NCBI GenBank assembly: GCA_028554755.1
Contig: JAPTOF010000010.1
Coordinates: forward strand, 12,064,501-12,128,500
Direction: 5' to 3'
From: Cordia subcordata
Lineage: Eukaryota; Streptophyta; Magnoliopsida; Boraginales; Cordiaceae
DNA length: 64,000 bases
The notes under the pieces were generated by a model. It was not told the DNA's origin and did not search any database. It saw nothing but the letters and a program-made list of their open reading frames with translations. Every line of letters starts with the position of its first letter. Within the stretch, counting starts at the first letter, position 1. Below, piece by piece: positions 48,116 through 61,205 of the stretch. The translations under genes and the position numbers were made by a program.

Positions 48116-49384
48116 AGGTCTAAAGGTAATAGGATTTAGACCCCTTTGTGGGATAGAGGGACCGGCTAACCAAGGCATCTAAGAGAAGAAAGCTTTTGCT
48201 TGAAGACGAGTAGGGTTTATTGTGTCACGCCACTGCATCCTAGCTTTTAAAGGGAAGCTCGCACCATTTATGGCTTGAGTTTCCCCTTTGCGGGAGATCT
48301 AATTTGATTGAGATCCATTATGGGCCGATGATCAAGGGACTTATTTGGTAAGTGAGTGACTTTCCTTTACCACTGGCCTTGCCTTGTTCGTTAACCAAGT
48401 CCCCAAATCGTCATGTTTCCCGCAGCTGTCATAAGCCCATGCTTAGGCCCTAATGGCTTCTTGGCCCAGAGACCCCACGGCTCAAAATGGGATTTACAAT
48501 TATTGCAAAAAAAATATATATTTTTTCAGGTAATAAAGTGGTTTCTTGGGGGAGGGGGGGAGGTCAGTCCAAATAAGACTAAGTTTGTGGCAGAATGGTA
48601 TACAACTCATCATTTTTAATTCACAAGAGATGATTGTAAAATATTTTGGATATGACTGATCAAATGTCTAGAAGTTTCTTTCTTAACCAATTCATACATG
48701 TATATTCATGTCATAATCTCAGAGAATCAAATCAATTAGACTTGGTCATATTTTGCCAATTTATTGTTATTGATATTGATGTGTATTTAGTTGATTTGAT
48801 TGTATATTTGATTGATTACGTACCATACTTTTAATCTTAGCTTTGTATATATGTACAATCGCTACACATGATGAAAGTGTTTTCTGTTGCTCAACACCCT
48901 TTTACATCGTTTGAGAGCAACTTATTATCAAATAACCTGCTAAACCTAACCGAACTTACTATGTCACATCTAAATCAAAAACCAGTCGAATATTCAATCA
49001 AATCAAATAAATATACACCAATATCAATTACAATAAGATGGCAAAGTATGACCAAGACAGATTTATTTGATTCTCTAAGATTATAGCACGAACTATGGCA
49101 TGAATACTGTCAAAAACATACACGTAAAATGATAGTAATGCATACATCTTTTTAGACATTTATCAATCTTATGTTAGTATCTAGCAAAATTTGTCTTTAT
49201 TTATTTTTTTTAATTTTGATATTATGAAACAAAATAATTAAATTGATTAAATTATTCTATAAGAACTCATACTCCTTTCTAGTAGATTGAGAAAACCTTC
49301 TCGGTTTTCTTTTAGTGGAGTACAAGCCGATCACGTTATGCATGCTTCTTTTTGAGCTACATTAATATTTTCAGGTGACAACGT
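48116..49384. other. Intergenic, nothing recognised
   Basis: 48120-48500 is less AT-rich ('gggatagagggaccggctaacc', 'ggccctaatggcttcttggccc') and may be an unrecognised repeat. From 49290 the sequence begins to resemble the 5' flank of the CNL copies. No gene is supported. Confidence 0.4.
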
Positions 49385-50245
49385 GAATGGAGCTATGAAC
49401 ACAATATTCTAGAATTATTCATCACTTGAATTGGGGAAAAAATCACCAATGGACTTGCCTTCAATGACAATGAGCGAGCTCTTAAGGAAAACGTTGCAGT
49501 ATTGACAAGCAAGGCATCTGACATAAAGACAAGAGTGAACAATGCTAAACTATTGGATAAGAAGAAGAGGTCAATGGAAGTTGAAAATTGGTTGATAAAG
49601 GTGGAAAAGTTCAAAAAGGAATATGACTAATTAGATGATAGATCAAAAGAAGCTCGATACTTCAAAACTTTGCGTTGTGGAGATCATGTAAAAGAATAAA
49701 AAGGAGGAGCAGAAAAACTTGTTAACCTAAGTCATAATTTTGGTGACCTTCTACTTGATGCAAATGAGAGAAGCAATAAGCAATTGTTCATGACACAGTT
49801 ACGTGGTGAAGGATTGAAGCAAGACTTGGATAATATCTTAGCTTGGTTACATGAAGAGTCTAACCATGTCCCATGTATTGATATCTATGGTATGGGAGGT
49901 GTAGGCGAGACAAATTTACATGAATCTTCAATATACACCTGATAAATTTTGTGTTTATCGGGTCACGATTTCTCAAGAAGCTAATATTAATAAATTTTGT
50001 GTTTATTGGGTCACAGTTGGAGTATTTGTATCTAAAAGGCGTGGCAAATTTGATTGGGTTAATCAAGTGGGAACCAAGAGCTCTTGCGGTTCCTTCTCTA
50101 CGTGACATTTTGTCGGGGTGGCATATGAAAAAACATCCAACTCCAACGATGTCCTTCGACCCTTGCTTGGATACGTAAAGTATTGATATTGTTGATGATA
50201 AACACTGGCGGAGATTATTGTTATGTTCTTTTTCAGCACTTGGTA
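49385..50245 (+). pseudogene. CC-NB-LRR relic (third copy), internally deleted
   Basis: Related to the CNL at 40408 but strongly diverged. The N-terminal part reads IGEKITNGLAFNDNERALK, then MEVENWLIKVEKFKKEYD, a stop, and on to GMGGVGET at about 49890-49915, where the P-loop Lys is Glu. Shortly after, the sequence jumps to the LRR end (ANLIGLIKWEPRALAVPS, about 50040-50098) and then, in another frame, NSNDVLRPLLGYV near 50140-50180. The ARC and most LRR sequence is gone. A good 3' splice site (TATTTTCAG at 49366-49374) lies where copies 1 and 2 have their start codon. Confidence 0.85.
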
Positions 50246-50257
50246 AGCTCTTTTTTT

Positions 50258-51240
50258 TTTTTTTAACTGATCAAACCTATTTAAAGCCTAATTTAAGCCG
50301 ATAGAAGTGTTTGTTTTAATTAAAAAAAAGTATTTTTTTAAGTGGCTTTAAGTAGAAAATAAAAAGCTCTCCACCCTTATCTTTTGCCTTTTATGACTTT
50401 AAATACTTTGAAAAAAAGCAAGTTTGACCAAGTCATTTACTATCTTATCCTTATCTTATTATTTTTATCACTAAAATATCTTTACTCTTTTATCTTTTAC
50501 TTACCTTTTTAATTCTATTTTAATGTCTTTAATAGTTATTTTAACCATATAAGTTACTTTTCAATCTATTTTAATCAAACATGTAAATAATTATTTTTAT
50601 AACTAGAACTTTTATTCAAATATGTAACTATATAAAGCCAACAATTAAAAAAATGCCAAAAATACTTTAAGTAGCTTTCTAATAAGCCAATCCAAGCACC
50701 CTCTTAAAGTCATATTTAAGTTAGTAGACGTACTTATTTCAATAAAAAAATAGTTTCCTAAATGACTTTAAATAGAAAATAAAATGTTTTTCACTCCCAA
50801 CTTCTGCTTTTTATCACTTTAAGTACTTTGAAAAAAAAAATTGACCAAATCATTATAGAGCCAGTTTGGATTGGCTTTTTTTTTAGGAAAAAGTACTTTT
50901 TTTCTTAAAAAAGTTATATTAAATTTGCAATAACTATTTGATTTCGTTTCCAAAAAAATTAAAATTCTGAAAAAAGCTCAAATACAACTTTTTTTAAAAG
51001 CTAGAATTTTCAACTGCTAAAAAAAACTGTTAAAAAAATACTTTTAAAAAAAACCAATTTAAACAGGCTCATAATCTTATCCTTATTTTTTTATCTTTAT
51101 TACTTAACTATCTTTACTCTTTTATCATATAGTTCCTTTTCATCTATATTTTATGTAATTATTATATGCTTTTAATATATATGATATAAATTAAATTATT
51201 AAATAGCATTTTGACAATATATTTAAGAAACATATAAATA
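50258..51240. mobile_element. Family 2 MITE-like blocks, two in tandem
   Basis: 50258-50704 is related to 22449-22981 and ends with AAGCCAATCCAAGCACCCTC. A second partial copy starts at once (about 50705) and runs, interrupted by a Tourist-like MITE at 50858-51070, to about 51240. Shared words include 'aagtactttgaaaaaaa' and 'actatctttactctttta'. Non-coding. Confidence 0.6.
50858..51070. mobile_element. Tourist-like MITE nested in a family 2 block
   Basis: 213 bp with ends GAGCCAGTTTGGATTGGCTT and, reverse-complemented, GAGCCTGTTTAAATTGGTTT. The bases ATA occur on both sides. The surrounding sequence is continuous with related uninterrupted copies at 22601-22700 and 50401-50490 when the element is removed. 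Confidence 0.85.
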
Positions 51241-51243
51241 ACT

Positions 51244-51263
51244 CTATATATATATACATATAT

Positions 51264-51299
<36 letters not shown>
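51244..51299. repeat. (AT)n-rich microsatellite upstream of TMEM18
   Basis: About 56 bases of TATA/TACATA repeats ending about 142 bases before the TMEM18 start codon. It lies in the likely core promoter or leader region, so length changes might matter, but there is no direct evidence. Confidence 0.85.
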
Positions 51300-51302
<3 letters not shown>

Positions 51303-51441
51303 TTAACTCAACTTCAGTAGAGAAAAGCTGCTGAGGCATTTCAAAGAAGAAAGACCGCTGAAAATTTTCAGCAATTATATCTTACTATTGTTATACAAAC
51401 TAACAATTATATCTTGCTACTGTTATACAAACTAAAGAAGG

Positions 51442-54400
51442 ATGGAGGAGATCACTTCAGCAATGAACACCCACATGGACCAAATGGCAAACCTGGTGGA
51501 TAAGCTCGCTGCTGAGCTCCGCTCCGGATTTATAAGGCCTGCTTTTGACAACTTCATGGGATTCTTCCATGTCATTGACTGGACGGTACGCTTCTGCTCT
51601 TCTGATTTCTCTTTCTGTGATCATGCGTATCTCTTTATGTATGGATAGATTTTATGTTAACATTTACAGAAATCGACAAGCCAGATATTGTTTCGCTGCT
51701 TCCAGAAAATCAAGCCATTTGCTATGTGGGTTTTGATTATAATTTGTAGATTTTAGTATAGTGCATTTGAATAACAAATAATGACCCGATAATTCATTTT
51801 GGGCTAATATGAAATTGAGGATCAGGGCAATTATTGTTAATCCTTTCAAACCTGGGGCTATGGCTACCCGGAACTATTTGTCTAGTGACTATTTATCTAG
51901 TACCTTACAAATGTTTGTTCAGTTATTATTTGTTCAATACCCACAACTATTTGTTCAGTGGTACACTTTACACTATATATGATATACGTTCCCGGGGCTA
52001 TGGACCCTGTGAAGCTTTCATGCATTCTATGATTTGTTATGGAAATTTAAGCTATTTCCTATGTGGGTTTTGATTCCCTAGTGTAGATTTTTGCATGTGT
52101 ATAAATGCATAAAAGCGCGAAGTATTGTCTGTGAAGTTTTCATGTGTTTTTGGTTTTGTTTGTGCAGATTTAAAGCCACATGTTATTCTAGTTTCAGTGA
52201 CAAAGTGTAGATATTTGTATTTTTGTTTGCATGTACATTCTTTGGTGTGAATATTGTACATGTAAATGTTCGTTATTTGATGTGTAAAGATTTTATGTTT
52301 TCTTGGGTATTTTTTGGAGAGCCATTTACCATTTGGATTTTGACTACAGTGTTAATTTTATGTCATTTGTATACAGTGTTGTATTGTAATCTGTATGTGA
52401 AACTTTTAAGGATTGTCTGATCTTATATTTAGTATACGTATATATTGGCCATGTATGTGTGGCAGTGCTTGCTTTTTGCTCCATCAGATTTGTGAGTTTT
52501 CTTTCTCTTGTGGGGTTTTGGGTGCAGTCTGCATGCTATCTTCTCATAGTATTTCATAGTTGGTTTATAATTACATTTTTGTTATGTTTTCAACAAGATC
52601 AATAATGGAGAGTGGCACCTATAAATTTGACTGGGGTTATAAGATGTTGTTTAATTGAATCCTTCAGGACTAAAGTTATTCCAATCTTATTTGATCTCAA
52701 TAAATTTGACGCAATAAGTTGATCTGGAAATAAAATTGCTTGCCTTCCCATGCTGATCTTCAGGCTGCTGTTATCATATAACTATTTGAGCTTCCTTAAC
52801 CCAAGAATTGTAACAGCTTTATTTCAGAAGAAATTCTATTACATGTCTTTAAAGTGGATTAAAATGTTATTACAAGAAATTAGAGCCTTTAACTTGCAGT
52901 TTACAGAAATTTAATGAATCTGCAAGTGAAAACCAAAAGACTACTGAAATTGAATTAAGCTCTGAAGAAGCTGTCAGTTACTAGAATTGGGTTCCCAAAT
53001 CTAAATGTTTATATTTTAAATTTATCTGGAGACTAATCTTTCATCCTTATATGGGTGGATAATGGCTCATCGCCAACCTCGCTGATCAAATCAGTTCAAT
53101 AGGAAAAAACTAACTCAGAAACAATCTAAGACAAAAGAGAATAAAGTGAAGCATTCACGTGGATACCCAATATCTATCTTGTACCAGCAACTGACATTGT
53201 CTTTTGCCTGGGCCCCTGCACTTCATCCCTGTCTATATTTAAAGCATCAAAGAAAAAGAAAAGTTGAGAACGTGTTGAAGCATATTAATTGCCGTATTCA
53301 TTCATTTGGGAGACGTTAAGGTTTGTCTCTAGGTTAAGGCATGTATCTGGTGTTATGGATCAGGTGACGGGAAGACTCCGCCTTGTATTCCAGGTAGACA
53401 ACCCCAAGATCTGAATGCTGTTATGTTCATTCCTGTGGCAAAACCTGATTTCAGCATGCTCCCACCTCTAAGAGGGATATCATCAGCAAAGCTCGATCTG
53501 CGATTACTTCAATGTTTTCTTTACATGAATTTGAGTAGCACCTTTTATGTTGAACTCAATCGGAGGAACATTGTTTAATCGTTCAAATTATATGATCTAA
53601 ATGGAATGCTGCAAAGTCATTGAAGAATCTGCTGAGTCAGGCAAGAGCATAGAACCATAGACTCCTCTCTACCCTGGTTCATATGGTCAAGGACACCAAA
53701 AAAGAAATAGGATCTTCTTCATCTTTTCTATCAAGAGCACATTAATGGAAGGCGAATAAAGAAGCATGTAGAACATATGTTTGACTGGTATTCTTTAGAA
53801 GGCAAGGAAGATTGTCTGAGCTAGTCACTAAATATTTAATATTTAGGCTTAATATGAGTAAAATTCTTACGTAGGCATATTGTTTATTCTACTTTTACAT
53901 ATATTTAAATGTGTTTTTAATTTGGCTCTTGTTTCATATTGTAGTAATATGATCACTACTCAGCTTCTGAGCTTGTAATGGCCATATCAGACTGATGTTT
54001 CATCATTACATTACGACCTCTGTTTCTGGTCTTTCTAATTGCAGGTTGTTCTTTCTTTTATGTAGGAGCCCTGGTTGATTGGCCTAATTTCATTCCACAT
54101 TGCGTTGCTGCTGGTTACAATCATTTCAAGAAAGAGCATTAATTTCCAGATGTGCTCGTTTCTTATTGCGTGTATGTGCACTGTACCATTAGTGATTAAT
54201 GCACATTGATGCATGTTCATGCCCATTATTTTGGTTTCATGTGTAGTGCTCAATCTCATGTTATGCTAGCATAGTATAGCTGATAGGGTTTTACTTTGGG
54301 TTGCTTAAAAGAGAAGGTTTTCCTCCTTGAAACTCCAAGATTTACATTGTTCAAGTAACTTCCTATAAATCCAAAGGCATTACTCTTCGGAGTTAAATGG

Positions 54401-55630
54401 TATTGTGCAACAATATCAAAACCATGCATGATACTTGACCCCTGCTATTGAGCGTTATGCATAGGATCAAATTCCTTTGCTTCTTTACAAGATGGTACAA
54501 CCAAATCTAGCTTGTTGCCTCTGGGCTATTTTTCGCTTGGGGTATACTTGTGCTTCTTTGAGGAAGCTATGTTTCTGTCGCGAAATAAATGAAGAGTTTA
54601 GAGAATATTAGTTCCCTGAAAGTAAGGTGACGAGTAAACACGAAAGGAGATTGTTTGACACTTGACTTTCATTTATGCATGCACGTTACAAAAGGGGTTC
54701 TAGGAATTCTTATGATATGGTAGAAAACCATATTTTGGTCATCCTTGCATAAAAATAACTGCATTGAGAATTGATATCCATTACGAGACCTTTCCCGTAC
54801 TGGTATCGAGTCTAAATAAAAGAAATGAGTAGTTGACGGGTGCAATAATATTATCCTCGCTTTGGAAATCTATTATTCTTTCTTAGTGTCTCAGGCCTGA
54901 CTTATATATCAAATGTTATTACATGGTTTGAACACCTAGCAAGGTTTTAGCACTCTATGCTCATAGAAGTGTGTCTTTCTAGAAATAAAGAATAGGACAT
55001 ATAAGTGATGCTCCTTAGTTTGAGGGCGTAGTGCTCAAGCTGTCATGTTATGGTAAGTTGCATTATGATTTGGGAGCAGCACTCAGAATTGATGGTCAAA
55101 AGTAGGTCATTTTTCACCATATCCCCCACAATAGTTCCACAGTGGTCACTCGTGTATGCTCAAGTATCCTTATATTTGCTGTTTAACTCTATCCATTCTG
55201 GTGAAGTTCACTAAAACAAGTTACGTGGCACAGTGGCAGGAGTTTATCTAGCTGGGAAGCTTAACGGTGTCTTGGCTACTAACTGGAAGAGCTTTGCAAC
55301 CCAGAATTACTTTGACTCACACGGACTCTTTCTCTCAGTGCTTTGGTCTGGTCCTCTTCTTGTTATTGCAATTATAATCTTGGTCAGTTTTCCTTGTCAC
55401 ATCTCTCTTCCTCTCCCGTTCCACAAAAAAAAAATGACAATTTGCATCCTCCATCTCATTTTGCATCAAATATGGCAATTTGCATCTCCTATTCCCTTAC
55501 CTTGTTGTTGTATTGCTTTATTTCCCTTTTGCAGGTCAACACCCTCTTTTCATTATGTTATCTGATAGTTAGATGGAAAAAAGCTGAGCTCAGACACCGT
55601 GCAAGACTAGCCCATAACAAGGAGGATTAA
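51442..55630 (+). CDS. TMEM18: Transmembrane protein 18 (TMEM18) homologue
   Basis: Four exons join in phase: 51442-51585, 54066-54171, 55234-55382 and 55535-55630, with GT-AG introns of 2480, 1062 and 151-152 bp. The product has 164 residues, the usual length of plant TMEM18. Seen: a conserved amphipathic N-terminus ending NFMGFFHVIDWTEPW (37-51), hydrophobic segments at about 51-69, 76-92 and 115-147, the motif NWKSFATQNYFDSHG (100-114), WSGPLL (121-126), and a basic tail RWKKAELRHRARL (146-158). TMEM18 is a small conserved nuclear-envelope/ER membrane protein; animal TMEM18 is reported to bind DNA through its basic tail, and the plant homologue has been linked to pollen tube growth. The exon 3 acceptor must be CACAG|TGG; using the next CAG would create a stop. 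Introns 1 and 2 hold no other gene that I recognise. Confidence 0.93.
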
Positions 55631-56639
55631 ATGACCTTAAGTGACTTTGTTGGTACACTAGTACACCTCGGTCAGGATATGGATGTTAAGATTTTCAGCC
55701 CCAGGCCTTTTCCTGGAGTAATTTTGTTCTTTCTTTTCTGTAGTTTTGGTTTGAGATCTGCCTTAACTGTAGGTTTTGATTACAGAGCAAAGACGAAGCA
55801 GTGAAACCTCTGTCTTTATACTTCCTAATACATTACTTATATGATCAGTTCATCTGTCATGTGAGAGAAAATGTTTCTTGCTGCTTCTGTCTCTATGACC
55901 TAAAGTACATGGTAGAAGCATACGGCAAGGCTTTATAGTTGCTTCAGATGTTCCTGACGATATTATTAACTGGTTCAACAGAAATCCATCCAAGACCTGA
56001 TATGGCCAAATCACAAGCAGGCCTGTGGAAAATTCAGGGCAAAAGAGAAGTAAAAAGCCAAAGACTGACAGTGTAAGGGTACAGCCAATCTCATATAGAA
56101 AAACTGAAGACACCAAATGTGTTTCCGTTTGTTTGCCTATCATAATCTTCGTATTTTATTTGTAACTGGCGCTTCGTTTCAAGTCCTGTCCAGTTGTTCT
56201 TGACGTGGTTTTCAGTTGAAGGTGTCAATAGGCGCCCAACTTCTTTCTGCATCTGTGAAGCAAAAAAGTATATTATCCAGATTGGTCACTTTCTGATTTT
56301 CTCCTGGCAGGAAATATACATGCAGTCCATTTTCATAAAATGTTAGTGTGATTTCTTGAGCAGCCCGTTGCCTAAGCTTGTATAATGTAGATCAATAATT
56401 AGGTTTCCTTATGATGTGTAAGCACATTCATGTGGACTTTCCTCTTCTGTTTTGTTTTTCTTTCAATGCACAAGCACACTAAAGAATAGACCAGCATATT
56501 TTGTTATCCAAAGTCAGGTTGTCTTCTGAACAGTGAGTACTCACAGTCACAACACCAAGATACTTGAATTTGGTCCTTGTGACATTAGATGGTATAACAT
56601 GTTACTCTTCCGTTTCAACGATCGATTGACAACCTCACA
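55631..56639. other. Downstream of TMEM18, no gene
   Basis: Probably 3' UTR and flanking DNA of TMEM18, with moderate base composition. The 97-codon minus frame at 55850-56143 has no recognised motif. Decayed copia sequence begins near 56640. Confidence 0.45.
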
Positions 56640-57775
56640 CCGCCTCCAACGTTCTCGCTAAGTCCCCCGGCGAAGCGTTTAACATAGCGAGCAGCGTCAT
56701 CTGTAAGTTGCACCTTTTCTCCATCCAAAACCAATCAGCAAAATCAGCAATGATGCTCCATGATCGAATGGCAGAAATCAACCACGTAACAGTAATGGCA
56801 AACCCAGGTTCAAGTAGGAAATTTTGTTACATATTTGGTCACACTACCGTAAGGTGCCAATACCGTCTATTTAGCCTCACGAAATCCATGTAATGGCACA
56901 CAGCAATCTGGTGGTGGTTCTTTCTCTAGTTCGTTTGCAGGTCTACACATGTACCAAAAAATAATCAAGCTAATGCTCCACCATTGCCTTCCAATGTTGA
57001 ACCGTAGATTCTTGATAGTGGTGTTGGGAAGGAAATTTGAATTGCCAACTCAAGTTTCTCTCCGTGCTCTAATAATTTTTGCTTTTTTGCTCTCAACAAT
57101 ATTTTACATGTTCCTATCCTATGCAAAAAGTCTTACTCTTAAGTGTCTCAGTTTACTCGCGATAATAATGTTTCTCTCGAATTTACTCCATCTTGTTGTC
57201 TCGTTAACGATTTGCAAAAACGAGGACTTGACTCCTTCAGGATCGCGCTGAGTCTGATTTATATTTGCTCCTACCGCAACGTGCTGCATCACCCTATTCT
57301 GGCTTTGCTGCTTCACGGACGTCTTCTGCACGTTGGCATGATAGGGTAGGTCACCCCATCCTTTGATGTCTTGTCTTTAATTTCAAAAAAACAATGTGTT
57401 CTCTGAGTTAAGTAAATGAGTCTATTTGTTCTTGTTGGATGATGGGCAAGTCTCCTAGGCTACCCTTTTATTCTTCTGAAAGTAATGTATTTGCACTTTT
57501 AGATATTGTTCACTATGATATCTTGGGATCTATCCCTATTTTTTTTAACTCTGGTTATGGTTCTTTCAATTTTATTTGTGGATGACTTTATACAGTTCAC
57601 CTAGTTTATCCTTTAAAATAAAAGAGTGACTGTGTTAGTTGTTTTTTACATTTTAAATCACTCACTTAGAATTTATTTTCCACCACTATTAAATTTTTTC
57701 AGTATAACGGTGCTAAGGAATTAACTCAAGGGTCACTTAATGATATTACAGTCAGGAATCCATTATTTTGAGTGA
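56640..57775 (+). mobile_element. Ty1/copia gag-pol relic (zinc knuckle, protease, integrase)
   Basis: Translated fragments in several frames follow copia order: a broken gag zinc knuckle (CYIFGHTTVRC, near 56825), a linker then EP-stop-ILDSG at about 57000-57020 (copia protease ILDSGA motif), a pre-integrase segment VSQFTRDNNVSLEF and WHDRVGHP (near 57140-57355), and integrase pieces with KSPRLPF, LDIVHYDILG and FVDDF (near 57440-57590). Many stops and frameshifts, no reverse transcriptase and no LTRs. Long dead. Confidence 0.8.
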
Positions 57776-57779
57776 TTAC

Positions 57780-58185
57780 GCATGGTATTATTGAAACAAG
57801 ACAAAAGAAACATGGTGGTGGACGACGAAAAATTTGATACGGAGACATTCCGTCTTAAATTGAGACGAAAATTTTGAGACAGAGAATTTTCGTTTAAAAT
57901 TGAGACAGAGAATTTCCATCTTAAATCGAGATAGAAAATTTGGATAAAATTTTGCAATAAGTTATACGTATTTGAGATGGAATTTGAGAAGAAAATTTGA
58001 GATAGAAAATTTTCCGCTTTAATCAGAGATGAAATTTTTTATCTCAAAATTTGAAATAAAGGTTTTTTAGTTGAAAATTTTTCGTCGTCTCAACATCTGT
58101 CTGAAATTCATTTTAGGATGGAGTTTTTTTTTTAAATTTGATACAGAAATTTTCTGTTTCAAATCCAATAATCTTCTATAGAGTT
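57780..58185. repeat. 'GAGACAGAGAATTTTCG' repeat cluster
   Basis: The words GAGACAGAGAATTTTCGT, TTTGAGATAGAAAATTTTCC and relatives recur about eight times, some inverted (for example AAAATTTTTCGTCGTCTCAA near 58075). This pattern resembles the subterminal repeats of CACTA-type transposons, but no CACTA end or transposase was found. It interrupts the decayed copia sequence. Confidence 0.6.
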
Positions 58186-58289
58186 CATCCGTGTGCTGAC
58201 ATTTCGGCCTTGCTGTAAACACCAATGAAAGCCGTAGAAAAAGAAAGTGGACACAAAAGAAATCATCCTGCACGTCCATGAAAGTCTTG

Positions 58290-58945
58290 CCATGTGGTAT
58301 GTCTACTCATTACTTTTGGGAAGACTTCTAAAAGTCTTTATCAACATCGTATTCTTATTAACATCAGATCAGCATTGCTCAATTATACAAAAAAGTCTAT
58401 CTATCTCGGAAATAGCTTGCCTGCGATAATATCTCAATTATACAATAAAACAATCATAATAATACAAACGATCCAAGCTACCACATAATCGGCACAAACA
58501 AGTCAAGATGCATTTGACAAATTTGTCAAACTTGTAATATCTTACATTTTCAAATTTATCTTGAAAATTTTTTGAGAGACGGCAAATTAACTATCTTCTT
58601 GCCGCATTATGAGTGATTTAAGTATGGAACTATTGAAACAAAGACAAAGAAACTTCTTGGCTCCATCGATATGTTGAAATTTCCACAGTGCCGGTAGCAT
58701 CAATGACAGCACATAGAAAACGATTGAAAATCTTACCATTTAGTTTTCTCTTTTTTTTTTTGGTTAAATTACCATGTAGTTGACCTAGTCATATGTTACA
58801 TTTCTTCTGTAATATCTTCCAACACCTTATAAGAAAGTACTTCAAAAAAGACTTTTAAAAATCTTTGTTAACATTTTCTTCTTATTAACATCTGATTGTA
58901 CAAGCCCATCTATCTCAGAAATAGCTTGCCAGCAAGGCCACGGGA
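58290..58945. repeat. Diverged direct repeat, ~140 bp
   Basis: 58290-58430 and 58795-58940 share AAAAGTCTTTATCAACAT/AAAATCTTTGTTAACATT, CTTATTAACATCAGATC/CTTATTAACATCTGATT and CTATCTATCTCGGAAATAGC/CCATCTATCTCAGAAATAGC. A second pair flanks the CACTA-like cluster (57765-57815 and 58607-58655, 'gagtgattacgcatggtattattgaaac' type). Together they suggest a tandemly duplicated remnant. Confidence 0.6.
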
Positions 58946-60144
58946 GGACACCCTTTGGTTAGCTTTCAGCTTTCTTCATCTCTTCAGGGTGAGCATGCAC
59001 ACTCATTTTTACATCATTTTGGTTGTATATCTCGTTAGACAATTCTATCTTCTACGACTATATCAACACAATACTCCTGTATTTTATCTTATTAGATGAT
59101 GATTATATTTAATCAATTGATCTGAAGTACTTATGCTCTTGCTGATAGCATATAGTGAATCAAAGTTGTTATGAAATGAACATAAATCTCTTTCAAAATT
59201 GATATGCGGTGTCATAACACATTAGTCCGATCAGATTTATCCAAGATTTTTAACCATACTTTTAGATCGATGAAGGAATAAAGCATATCTTCCATTCAGA
59301 TTTGCCATATCTGTGATAGCTTTCCTTGATTATCTTAAGTAACAGTGGTCTATTATCAATGTCAATAATACTATATTTTCATTGTATCGTCTCCAATTAG
59401 TTTGTAGAGAAATATTTGAATGACTTGTAAGCGGGTGTTATGATGATATAATTAAGAATTTGAGTTGGTCATTTTAGGTTAGTTGATTCAAGTAATTATT
59501 TGTCATGTGCACAACATTAATCTCGATTGGCGTCTTATTTATAATTCATTATATAATCATAAAATTGTAATATCATAATCCATTATAGACATTATTATTG
59601 TTAAAATAACTTATGATAGCATTTCGGATCAGGGTAACAATAGTTAAAACCAAATAGTCTTACTATATTAGACACTTATCAAATAAGATAGATGTTTATC
59701 AAATTTCATATTTAAGAGAAGTCTATATCAAACAGGCCAAAACTATAAAAAAAAAAATAGGCCCTATAACATTTTTCTTTTCTTAAAACCCAAAAAGAAA
59801 CCCTCTATTCTTACTGAATATTTTTAAAAGATATTTATTTTTATATTTATTCATCATGAAGAAATTCTAAAATGAGCAGATATTACGAGTTTTTCATGTT
59901 TCCTTATAAGTTTCATTTCTCTTTACTCCAATCAAATGTAAAATAATCATATGATTTTACGTGTATTACTATTTTATTAAACTTAAAAATCTTAAGTAAA
60001 CATCGAGTGTCATGATTTATGTTCCGAATTTGACCGAAAAGTAATAGAATTAGTAGACCAACTTAACAATTTCCTGTAAACTTGAGAAGTTCAAATTCCT
60101 GACGTTTCATGAAAAAAAGTCTTTTTCTCAATGTTTTTGATGAA
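58946..60144. other. Intergenic, nothing recognised
   Basis: AT-rich sequence with no gene, defined repeat or RNA that I can support, up to the start of the CNL duplication copy 2. Confidence 0.4.
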
Positions 60145-61205
60145 TAAATATGTTAAAATTATTTATATCATTTTATTATAAGTTATTTAATTTTGTCATA
60201 ATAATTCTTCTTTGTTTTATAACTATGTAAGGATATAACATAAAATTGAATATCTTTAAAAGATTTTTGTTGAGAAGAGAGTGTATCTTTTCCCATTTTT
60301 TTAGGGAAAAAAAGAAACAACTTCTTGATGGATGTACAATTTTTTCATTTTTCTTTTGTGTATAATGGGATACATACGTGTATGTGTAGGCATTTAGGCG
60401 GAGGACCCACGACCCCAATTCGCAAGACCTTCCCCACATTTGCAAGGTAAAATTTGGGCCGACAATGCTTAAGGTTTAAATTCGAAATCGAAGAGTACCT
60501 GCCCGACAAAAAATAGATAAAAAAATTGATAGAGCATTTGTTAAATTTTGGTTTTAGGCATTAAAAAAATTAAAAATTGAATAGATTAATAAATAATTAA
60601 AATATATAATATTTAATATTAGTAAATAATGACTATAAACTTTTATATTATTCTAATAAAGTAATACCTGCTAAACTTCTAGTCTAAAACAAGGAATAGA
60701 CTATTTACAGGATGATGTATTTCATTTGTTCTTTCTTTTCAGTTATTATGCATGTGTTTTGATTTAGTTTATTATTTAGTTAATTTTTAGTACTTTTAAA
60801 TTTAACTTTTTCCTAGCTAAACGGCTATGGTTACGGTTAACCACAGTATTTTCAAACCTAACAGTTGCTGTTACAGTTAACCGTTGTGATTCCAATTTTA
60901 GGTGTTGTTCAATGTATTTGGTTATGATTTTTTCAATTTATGCGGTTATCTGAATGACTAGGGTTCCTAGTCAAAACACGTTTCTTGTTACGAGTGTAGT
61001 TGATGCCTCATTTTGTGTTTGTAAAACACAATTTTGTGTTAATGAAACATGATAAAAGAAGTAGATATTTTAGCATTTATTATTGTGAAACTTTGGTAGT
61101 CGCATTTGACTTATTTTCTTTTTCGAGTTCGAGAAATTCGAACATATCATTTTGAGAATTTTTCCAAAATGATCCTACATTCAAAACAAATTAAAATAAG
61201 AAAAA

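Noticed and set aside
53160..53860. Possible captured gene fragment inside TMEM18 intron 1
   Set aside because: The segment is less AT-rich, but translations contain stops in all frames and I recognised no protein.
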